39,670 nucleotides of DNA from JAOAFX01 sp965649105 (lineage in GTDB: Bacteria; Hydrothermota; Tepidihabitantia; SM23-42; JAOAFX01), in the NCBI GenBank assembly GCA_965649105.1, contig CBFGJP010000017.1:1-39670 (forward strand), in the 5' to 3' direction. The position numbers were made by a program, and so were the translations under genes. The notes under the pieces are model-generated. The model worked only from the letters and a program-made list of their open reading frames with translations, was not told the DNA's origin and searched no databases. Positions 6,857 through 13,534 of this stretch are shown here, one piece after another. Within the stretch, counting starts at the first letter, position 1. Every line of letters begins with the position of its first letter.

Positions 6857-7716
6857 TTCTGCCTCCTTTTTATAAAATATCCAATGTTACCGAGAACGAT
6901 AAATACAATCATCACAAGATGGGCATAGGTGAGGGAAGGCAGTGCCTCGCTTGCCTTTCTGCGCTTAAAAATATTTAAGTGTGATTCCACGAGTTCTTCG
7001 TATTCTGCTGCGCCCTTCATCCCCACCATCAGTCCACTGAACTGTCCGGTCTGTAAATAGGGATAATAATCGCTTGCTGATACTGCGGTGCAACCAACTC
7101 CCACTCTTAAGCCAAACCTGTTCTGGGCATAACTGACCCACCATAATGGAGGGTCTCCACTGCTGATTGATATTAATAACTCCACCTGATTATAATTCTT
7201 TATTTTCCTCATCAAGGGGAGTGTATCAGTCTGATTCCCATAATAATCCTTTTTATATACATTTGTTATGCTCTCACCCATCCCGAGTATCGGCACAAGG
7301 GGTGGTGGTTGCCAGCCTAAAAAGACATAATCTCTGCCGTAAATGATGCTATCTTCATTTGTTTTGGCAACTCCATTATATTCGCCGACAATCTGGTCAA
7401 ATGCTGATTTGGCAAGCCCTAATGGCTGGACATATAGACTCAATCCTAATACCTTTATCCGTTTTTTAAATGCATGTCTAAGGATTGCAAGTGCCATTGG
7501 TTCTAACTCGGGCTGGGTCTGCGGGTCATAATCAAAATCAATCATCAATGCTTTATCAGAATTGATTGTATCAACCGCGGTAAACAACTTCTCAACCGGC
7601 TGCATAACCCGAACATGCTGGGCAGAGGGGATGACCAATGGCAGTATCACAACTATTGCCAGGACAAGATAGATTATTCTACGGTCAATCTTTAGCATCA
7701 AGTCAAATATCTTCAT
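6853..7716 (-). CDS. Membrane-anchored protein with large soluble domain, gene 3 of operon
   Basis: 287 residues. One membrane segment lies near the N-terminus (about 14-31, IIYLVLAIVVILPLVIP) and one near the C-terminus (about 266-282, LVMIVFIVLGNIGYFI), followed by a basic tail (KRRQK). Between them is a soluble domain of about 230 residues with alternating strands and helices (for example ALMIDFDYDPQTQPELEPM, IKVLGLSLYVQPLGLA). By the positive-inside rule this domain would lie outside the cytoplasm. No known family recognised. It overlaps both neighbours by ATGA junctions. Confidence 0.8.
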   Translation of the reverse strand: MKIFDLMLKIDRRIIYLVLAIVVILPLVIPSAQHVRVMQPVEKLFTAVDTINSDKALMIDFDYDPQTQPELEPMALAILRHAFKKRIKVLGLSLYVQPLGLAKSAFDQIVGEYNGVAKTNEDSIIYGRDYVFLGWQPPPLVPILGMGESITNVYKKDYYGNQTDTLPLMRKIKNYNQVELLISISSGDPPLWWVSYAQNRFGLRVGVGCTAVSASDYYPYLQTGQFSGLMVGMKGAAEYEELVESHLNIFKRRKASEALPSLTYAHLVMIVFIVLGNIGYFIKRRQK

Positions 7717-8372
7717 TCACCACCTCCGAGCCAGGAGCGTTCAATGCCAAGCAGAATCTTTAATGCAGTAGCAAGGGAGCCAAGGGCAATACCGAATGCT
7801 ATACCCCTTTTACCGGCAACATTCGGCACATCCATTATCCACTGGGCAAAAGAAGGAAGTTTTGGTGAGATTTGATTACCAAGGGGAAGGATTCCGATCA
7901 TTACAATAAATGCCGAGAGCAAAAGCAATGTTGCCTCGGTTGAGCGGGCACGGAATGAGCGGTATGCAGCAGATGCCATAAAGAAAGAGAGGAGTGCGAA
8001 CATTGTAGCACCGAGGGGCACTTCTACATTGAGATAGATCGTTTGAATATCAAAGTGGAAATTTCCTATCCTTGTGGGCAGGATTCCGGTTCCGGCAACG
8101 CCACCAAACAGTCCAATTATTGATGTCAGAAAGAATGTGATTAAAAGAACCCAGGAGTATTGCCAGTTTTCTCTATGATGCTGGATTTTGTCAAAATGGA
8201 CACGCAGGAGACTACCCAAGCCTAAAACAAGGGCAAAGGCAGCAAGGATTCTCAATAGATCATTGCGCAGAAACTCATCGGTATGCTGGATTGAGGGATG
8301 GGGAATGAGGAACGGAATTATCCCAAGGATTCCAAAGATAAATACGAGTATTAGAGGAAATGTTCTCTGCAT
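7713..8372 (-). CDS. Six-span membrane protein, gene 2 of operon
   Basis: 219 residues with about six membrane segments: PLILVFIFGILGIIPFLI, ILAAFALVLGLGSLL, WVLLITFFLTSIIGLFGG, GATMFALLSFFMASAA, LLLLSAFIVMIGILPLG, and FGIALGSLATALKILLG. A loop between spans 3 and 4 carries GTGILPTRIGNFHF. ATG at 8372 follows AGGAGA at good spacing, ten bases after the upstream stop. No catalytic motif. Similar in size and topology to the 6215-6856 protein, but I see no clear sequence identity between them. Confidence 0.8.
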   Translation of the reverse strand: MQRTFPLILVFIFGILGIIPFLIPHPSIQHTDEFLRNDLLRILAAFALVLGLGSLLRVHFDKIQHHRENWQYSWVLLITFFLTSIIGLFGGVAGTGILPTRIGNFHFDIQTIYLNVEVPLGATMFALLSFFMASAAYRSFRARSTEATLLLLSAFIVMIGILPLGNQISPKLPSFAQWIMDVPNVAGKRGIAFGIALGSLATALKILLGIERSWLGGGE

Positions 8373-8382
8373 AGTCTCTCCT

Positions 8383-9459
8383 TTATTTAAATAAACTTAA
8401 AATTGGGAATTTTGCTACTAATCCCAGGATTGAGGCACACACCAAAATCCCGGCAATTATCAACTTTCCCCAGTCTTCACCTTTTATTGCTCCCATCAGG
8501 AGTGGCTCCCTTGAGATATAGGCACTTGCGGCATAGAGTTCCTCACCGATCAATGTATAATCACAGGCAGTTACAAGGAATGGCAACTGGGCAAGGGAAT
8601 CGGTCCCACTGATCTGAATGGCACCGGTTGAGGCACCGGTCTCGGCGAGGATGAGTGATTCCGCATAGAATGTTCCAATGAGAAAGTTTGTTGCCGGTCT
8701 TTCTCTCAACATTATTCCATCAAGTGCGGCGGCATAGGCAAACTGGGAATCGGTAACGAAATATACACTCTCCGGGTCAAATGCATCGGGTCTGCCAACC
8801 TTTGTGTATGATTCTTTAATAATCTCTCTTGCCACAGTATAGACGATAGGGTCATAATGGGGATTTATCAATTTTGTATTATACTGGGCGGTCTTCTTTG
8901 CTACTTCACCGAGAATGTTTAAAGAGGCAATCGTTGCAATCTGCTCAATATAGCCGATGCCCGGGCAGTAGAGAATCGGCTTACCCATTTCGGTTGCCCT
9001 TCCCACTGCCTCATCAACTGCCTGGAGTCCGGAGATCTTACGGATATAAAGTTCTTTTCCTTTTCTTGCCTGGGAGATGAAATAGAGGATTATGCCACCA
9101 AGGATGATAAGGGCAATGATTATATTTATTTTATTACGGTCTATCCATTGTGGAGCACTCGCCACAGGAAGGGACATTTCTGTAAATGCCCTTATTGTAT
9201 CCTTTAATGCGGCGATTTTATAGTAATATTTCTTTCCATCCTCAGTCTGGTCATCAAGGGAATTGCGACCTCTACCAGTGAATCCAACTTTTTCAAAATC
9301 CACCCCATTTTCACTCCGGTAGATTTCATAGCCATCAAGAATGGCGTCATCCGGAGATAGTTGCCATTCTATTATTATGACACCTCCACCATCATCAGGG
9401 GCATCGTATGCATGCACCTGACCGGGTGGGGAGAGGGTGAATAATATGATTAAAAACAT
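8383..9459 (-). CDS. Fibronectin type III protein with two membrane anchors, gene 1 of operon
   Basis: 358 residues. A signal peptide (residues 1-18) precedes a fibronectin type III domain of about 85 residues (GYEIYRSENGVDF and KKYYYKIAALKD are typical core strands). A membrane span at about 113-131 is followed by a soluble region of about 200 residues and a last span near 332-353. The soluble region contains GKPILYCPGIGYIEQ, VYFVTDSQFAYAAALDG and TGASTGAIQISG. I associate this architecture with what databases call DUF6754, from memory and unverified. If the signal is cleaved, the FN3 domain is outside and the large domain is cytoplasmic. It leads the tight four-gene operon. Confidence 0.8.
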   Translation of the reverse strand: MFLIILFTLSPPGQVHAYDAPDDGGGVIIIEWQLSPDDAILDGYEIYRSENGVDFEKVGFTGRGRNSLDDQTEDGKKYYYKIAALKDTIRAFTEMSLPVASAPQWIDRNKINIIIALIILGGIILYFISQARKGKELYIRKISGLQAVDEAVGRATEMGKPILYCPGIGYIEQIATIASLNILGEVAKKTAQYNTKLINPHYDPIVYTVAREIIKESYTKVGRPDAFDPESVYFVTDSQFAYAAALDGIMLRERPATNFLIGTFYAESLILAETGASTGAIQISGTDSLAQLPFLVTACDYTLIGEELYAASAYISREPLLMGAIKGEDWGKLIIAGILVCASILGLVAKFPILSLFK

Positions 9460-9487
9460 AAAACCCCCTTTGTGGTTTTGTTAAGCG

Positions 9488-9916
9488 TCAATCGGTTGCG
9501 AAATGCGTTTCATGATCTTCTCGTGGCTTCTTCTTTCGAGTTCCAAAAGATTGCCACGTAACGCTAAGGTTATATAACTGTCTAGAGATTTTATCATAGA
9601 TATCAATGAGTTCATTGACTAACCCAGGTTGAATTTTGTATATATCACGCACATGACTTAAAGAAACAATAGTTTCATTACTTTCTCCAGCTGCATCATC
9701 AAGATACTTCTTAAAGGCTTTGGGTTGGTGTCTTTTTGCGAACCCCTCAGCAATTAGACGCGGAACTGCTTTAGTTGAACGACGCAACTGATCGGCAAGG
9801 TCAAATTGTTCACATTTAGGAAGCTTGGGAATAATTTCTGTCAAAGTGATTACTGATGCTTTGTACGAATTCTGATAAACCTCAAGATCTGTAAAACTTG
9901 TTATCTTTTTGCGCAT
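9488..9916 (-). CDS. Four-helix-bundle protein (23S rRNA intervening-sequence / S23 family)
   Basis: 142 residues with the family hallmarks: an N-terminal F-x-D-L-x-V-Y-Q motif (FTDLEVYQNSY), QLRRSTKAVPRLIAEGFAKR near residues 42-61 (usually R-x-S-x-S-I-P-x-N-I-A-E-G), and a helical C-terminal half. Members are found in intervening sequences of 23S rRNA genes and also as stand-alone genes; their function is unknown. Here it is stand-alone between a MazG-like gene and the membrane operon, with no rRNA in view. ATG at 9916 follows GAGGTAATT. The C-terminal tail is Lys/Arg-rich and longer than usual. Confidence 0.88.
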   Translation of the reverse strand: MRKKITSFTDLEVYQNSYKASVITLTEIIPKLPKCEQFDLADQLRRSTKAVPRLIAEGFAKRHQPKAFKKYLDDAAGESNETIVSLSHVRDIYKIQPGLVNELIDIYDKISRQLYNLSVTWQSFGTRKKKPREDHETHFATD

Positions 9917-9939
9917 TACAATTACCTCTTAGCAAAACC

Positions 9940-9956
9940 GTTGCGCTTTTCGCAAC
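9940..9956. other. Small perfect hairpin upstream of the S23-like gene
   Basis: GTTGCG / CGCAAC with a 5-nt loop, in the 56-bp gap before the gene. A related CGGTTGCGAAA lies just inside the 3' end of the same gene (around 9490-9500). It may be a weak terminator for the MazG-like gene or an edge repeat of a small mobile unit. Confidence 0.4.
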
Positions 9957-9972
9957 TGACAAACGAAATCAT

Positions 9973-10260
9973 TCATTTTTCCTGACATTTACACGGTATT
10001 TCCCGGCACTTCGGGCAGCCATTTGTATATTTCTCCATCGCTTTTTCAGCATCAATTTTAAGCATTGAGCCTACGGATAAAAGCCAGGCAAGGCAGTCGG
10101 CAAATTCTTCGGTAATCATTTTTTTATCTCTTTTCCGAATCGCCCTTGCCAGTTCTCCAATTTCTTCAACAAGCCAGTTAAAGGTCTTATCAAGCCCCCG
10201 TTTTGAATCTTTTTTAAAATATATTTTTTCAATGAGTTTCTGGTATTCGTTTAAATCCAT
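9973..10260 (-). CDS. MazG-like nucleotide pyrophosphohydrolase
   Basis: 95 residues. A single MazG-type four-helix domain with the metal-binding pattern E-E-x-x-E (VEEIGELARAI near 31-41) and E-x-x-D (EEFADCLAW near 51-59). The family hydrolyses non-canonical or excess NTPs/dNTPs; the substrate here is unknown. An unusual C-terminal tail, CPKCREIPCKC, has four Cys and could bind zinc. The ATG at 10260 follows GGAG. A longer in-frame extension upstream (to 10326) would run through the terminator hairpin of the previous gene and is rejected. Confidence 0.85.
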   Translation of the reverse strand: MDLNEYQKLIEKIYFKKDSKRGLDKTFNWLVEEIGELARAIRKRDKKMITEEFADCLAWLLSVGSMLKIDAEKAMEKYTNGCPKCREIPCKCQEK

Positions 10261-10281
10261 TATGTCTCCACAATAATTAAA

Positions 10282-10312
10282 AAGGGAAGGGCATAATAAT
10301 GCCCTTCCCCTT
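10282..10312 (-). terminator. Rho-independent terminator after the Ig-like lipoprotein gene
   Basis: Stem AAGGGAAGGGCAT / ATGCCCTTCCCCTT with one bulged base and a 4-nt loop. On the minus strand it is followed at once by a T-run (TTTTTAATT). It lies 24 bases past the stop at 10336. Confidence 0.85.
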
Positions 10313-10335
10313 AATTTATCTTTCAAATTCAGTCC

Positions 10336-11767
10336 CTAAAATGCACCCTTATAATCATCCCAGGGTTCGCCACCAATGCCATTTCCATTGCCGTCAAGAT
10401 AATATCCGTTCGTTGCCTTCACTTCCTTTGAAACGAATGCCCTTCTGCCTCCGCCAATTGGTCTCTTGTAGTAATAGTCAATAATCGTTCTGTCACCAGC
10501 ATTATTTGTGTATATCCTCAACTCACCAGGGACACAACCGGTATTGTCGTATACATATATATTATTTGAATTAATCGTTGCATTATCAAGGAGTCTTGTA
10601 AATGTAATCATCACACCACTTGACCCAATTGCTGTCACACTCTGTACCCTTGGCGGATTATTCGGGTCATCAACCCTGAAATAAGATTGAAGATCCGGTT
10701 CTGCCTCTTCAGGACCGTCGTTATCACCATCAAGTCTCAACAGATACATGGGTGTCTTTGAATCACCGAGCCTCTTTATATTGTTGCAGACTACGGTAAT
10801 TACATAATTCTTTCCGGAAGTCAATGGATTTGCCGGCTGGAGAATAATGCCATATGGGTCGCGTGATATTATATTCAAAGAAACTGCGCCACCACCTTCC
10901 TGGGTAAGTTTTATATTACTTGCGTTTAGCGTATTNNNNNNNNNNNNNNNNNNNNNNNNNNNNNNNNNNNNNNNNNNNNNNNNNNNNNNNNNNNNNNNNN
11001 NNNNNNNNNNNNNNNNNNNNNNNNNNNNNNNNNNNCTGGAGAATAATGCCATATGGGTCGCGTGATATTATATTCAAAGAAACTGCGCCACCACCTTCCT
11101 GGGTAAGTTTTATATTACTTGCGTTTAGCGTATTCGTGTCCATCGGTGATACAGCAGGGAAGCCGATCTGAATCTGGGGTGTAGTATTGTTGATGGCAAC
11201 CGTATCTGGTGAAAAACTTGAAATCACGGGCTGGAATGTTGCCACCAGTGTATCAGAGAGTGGAGCAGTCCAGAATGTTGAATGGTAATCGTCATACGGA
11301 GTGCCATCAGCAATGTTATCTTCATCTCCATCAAGAGGTGAACCATAGAGATTTTTCATACCTTCAGAACCAGAGACAAGCCGGAGCAAAAATGAGCCAG
11401 AATCAGGGACATCAGAGATTGAGATATAGAGAGTTTTGATTTCAGGGTAGTATTCGGCAGAAATTAAATTGTTAGAAATTGTGGTATTAGTCCTCACATC
11501 AAGTATTACAATATTATCTTTTTTTGTTACACTTGCAGGGTCCATATAATCTGAAAAATGGACAGTTATCAATCCCTGGATACCTGGTTTACTTCCATCC
11601 TGGTCGGTCATCTCATTATAGTTGTGAGGGTCAATGCTTGTCACTGTTGGTAGATTCCCTGCACCAGTGCCCTGGGGTATATCCGGGTCTGGTGAAAGGA
11701 TGTTCTCTACCTTTTGACAGGCGATCATTGTTAATAAAATCAAACCGGTGATGAATATCTTTCTCAT
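10336..11767 (-). CDS. Lipoprotein with bacterial Ig-like domains (gene interrupted by an artificial gap)
   Basis: As written, the frame is broken by 100 N at 10936-11035, but the 99 bases on each side of the gap are identical. Removing one copy plus the N (199 bases) gives a continuous 1233-base frame of 410 residues with no frameshift. The N-terminus is a lipoprotein signal (LILLTMIAC, lipid on the Cys). Two regions resemble Big_5/SbsA-type Ig-like domains (VHFSDYMDPASVT and VMITFTRLLDNATIN, the typical core strand with a putative extreme), plus Asp-rich loops (GDEDNIADG, DGDNDGPEE, DGNGNGIGG) that could bind calcium. ATG at 11767 follows AGGAGG, which overlaps the stop of the upstream beta-barrel gene. 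Likely a surface lipoprotein working with that barrel. Confidence 0.85.
10837..11134. other. Assembly gap with duplicated 99-base flanks
   Basis: 100 N at 10936-11035. The 99 bases 10837-10935 are identical to 11036-11134. This is what a scaffolder leaves when two contigs overlap by about the assembly k-mer length and the overlap is not merged. The 199-base excess is not divisible by 3, and removing it restores one frame. Confidence 0.95.
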
Positions 11768-11776
11768 TTTATCCTC

Positions 11777-13420
11777 CTAAAATTTTAATGTTGCAGAAAT
11801 TCTCCAGTTTGTAAGGTCAGTTAACTTGTTAAAGCCCATAATGTCAATCTGTAAATTATTGGTTACCTGCCAGCCAACCCCATAGAAATAATCTGTTTGT
11901 GGTGTATTTATCTTTTGCGTTTCATCAGAGCCAATTGGTGCTGGATTAGGATCGATCATGTCTTCAGTAACAGCACCTGTGCCATCAACCGTCCTCGTTC
12001 TCTGTGGCTCATACTGGACGAGTTCAGTGACTGTGGTATAGTCATCAATCGTATAGGTGTGCCGGGCACCGAGCCTCATAGCAAGTTGCGGAAAGAGATT
12101 GAACTCAACACCGACTGGAATGGCAATACCTATTGACTTGCCAGTAATCTTTGTCATCCAGGTTTCACTTGACCAGATAGTCTGGACATAATCATCAGGG
12201 TCAAATATTATCCCATCATTATCATCAAATACTCTCTTTGATACAGTAGTATCCTTTGCGAGTGTGGAATCAAAAAGGGATGAGGTCTCAAGCATTACAC
12301 CGAAACCTAATTTCAATCTATCAGAGACCTTGAATAATTGTTTTGTTCCCAACTGGATTCCCTTTATATTTGAAGAGCCATCATAATAGGTTATTGTGTT
12401 GGTTGTATCCCAGGTAAATGTCGCCATAATATTTTCCCTTGTCTTGTAGTAATAGTCCATCGCATCATCGCCAAACTTTAATGACTGGGTGAAGAAGCCG
12501 AGATAAAACCTTCCCTGGGCATTTGCGTTATAGTTATAAAAGGCACGGAGATTTAAGGTAATGACATTTCCTGATTGTTTCTGATTTGATGAGTCGAGAA
12601 TATTGGCTCGGGTATAGAATGTGTTTGTATCTGCGGGCTGGGTATAGATTGCGGAATCACCAGTTATGTTTGCATTAGAACCATATCCAAGCAATCCAAA
12701 ACCAGCAAGGAGTCCGATAGAGAGTTTGTCCATATCCTTCCAGACACTGAATAAGATATCATTTTCACCGTAGTTGAAATTTTCATCACCAGAAAATTTC
12801 GCGCGATTAATGAGGGTCAATGAATTTGTCGTAAGGTCTTCTATTGTATAATCATAAGTAAAATTATTATCGGGGTCGGTTAAAATATATTTGTTATCCA
12901 CCCTGAGATAGCCAAGACCGAGACGGAGGTTATCAAGTTTATAACCCAACCCGATAAACATATTGTTATCTTTTATCTGTTCATAAGCAGAGCGGGTTTC
13001 GGTCTCAACCGTCCTGCGGTCAAAGATACCGTTATTATCGGTATCGTCCCAGTCAATTGTCGTCAATTTACCATCACCATAAATTTGATTTCCATTTGGA
13101 TCAGTGAGCCCTGTAGCAAGTGCAGTTTTGTCTACACTGTGGTCATAGACCATTCCGGGATAGAATTTCCCAAAGTTCGTTGTGCCACCAACAAGGATAT
13201 AAGGCACACTACCATTGGAAAAAAGATTTTCATTGCCGTTGACGAAATTTGACAGACTCGTCCATAAACGGGAACCTTGTATTTCACAGATCCGCGCCGG
13301 GTCAAAGAGCAGGTCATAATCGTCTTCAAAGAGACCGGCGGTTGACTGGTATCTAAAAGATTCATAGACCAGTCCCGAAGATAGCGACAACATAATCGCT
13401 ATGATTAAGGCATATCTCAT
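11777..13420 (-). CDS. Outer-membrane beta-barrel protein
   Basis: 547 residues. A signal peptide (residues 1-17, IIAIMLSLSSGL) is followed by many amphipathic strand-like segments (for example MFIGLGYKLDNLRLGLGYLRV, KLSIGLLAGFGLLGYG, FYLGFFTQSLKFG). It ends NWRISATLKF, with the C-terminal aromatic residue expected of barrels. Asp/Asn-rich loops (DDTDNNGIFDRR, DDNDGIIFDPDD) look like calcium-binding surface turns. A porin- or transport-type barrel of 14 or more strands is plausible; no named family recognised. It is the first gene of a two-gene operon with the Ig-like lipoprotein. The ATG at 13420 follows AAAAGGAGGT, and the mRNA carries a second strong Shine-Dalgarno-like site at its 5' end. 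Confidence 0.75.
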   Translation of the reverse strand: MRYALIIAIMLSLSSGLVYESFRYQSTAGLFEDDYDLLFDPARICEIQGSRLWTSLSNFVNGNENLFSNGSVPYILVGGTTNFGKFYPGMVYDHSVDKTALATGLTDPNGNQIYGDGKLTTIDWDDTDNNGIFDRRTVETETRSAYEQIKDNNMFIGLGYKLDNLRLGLGYLRVDNKYILTDPDNNFTYDYTIEDLTTNSLTLINRAKFSGDENFNYGENDILFSVWKDMDKLSIGLLAGFGLLGYGSNANITGDSAIYTQPADTNTFYTRANILDSSNQKQSGNVITLNLRAFYNYNANAQGRFYLGFFTQSLKFGDDAMDYYYKTRENIMATFTWDTTNTITYYDGSSNIKGIQLGTKQLFKVSDRLKLGFGVMLETSSLFDSTLAKDTTVSKRVFDDNDGIIFDPDDYVQTIWSSETWMTKITGKSIGIAIPVGVEFNLFPQLAMRLGARHTYTIDDYTTVTELVQYEPQRTRTVDGTGAVTEDMIDPNPAPIGSDETQKINTPQTDYFYGVGWQVTNNLQIDIMGFNKLTDLTNWRISATLKF

Positions 13421-13484
13421 TTTACCTCCTTTTTGTTATGCCCATTTTAACTAAAAATCATAAAAACCTTTTTAATTTTTAACC

Positions 13485-13496
13485 ATCACCTCCTTT
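13485..13496 (-). promoter_or_regulatory. 12-nt match to the 16S rRNA 3' end at the start of a leader
   Basis: On the minus strand the leader reads AAAGGAGGTGAT, a perfect 12-nt complement of the usual 16S rRNA 3' tail. It sits about 4 bases from the predicted transcription start and about 65 bases before the real start codon at 13420, which has its own AAGGAGGT. An ATG overlaps it (ATGGTTAAAAATTAA), giving a possible 4-residue leader peptide M-V-K-N, though the spacing of 0-2 bases is poor for initiation. It could be a ribosome standby site or a stabilising 5' element. Confidence 0.5.
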
Positions 13497-13506
13497 CGTT
13501 TGCTGA

Positions 13507-13534
13507 AGTATAATGATTTTTCTAATAAAGTCAA
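13507..13534 (-). promoter_or_regulatory. Promoter of the barrel/lipoprotein operon
   Basis: Minus strand: -35 TTGACT (13529-13534) and -10 TATACT (13507-13512), 16-bp spacer. The -35 box overlaps the stop codon of the upstream YfhO-type gene. Leader about 80 bases. Confidence 0.75.

Noticed and set aside
10261..10326. N-terminal extension of the MazG-like protein
   Set aside because: It would translate through the terminator hairpin 10282-10312, and a good GGAG/ATG start exists at 10260.
10837..11134. True tandem duplication inside the lipoprotein gene
   Set aside because: Copies are exactly identical, 99 bases long, and separated by exactly 100 N, the signature of an unmerged assembly overlap.
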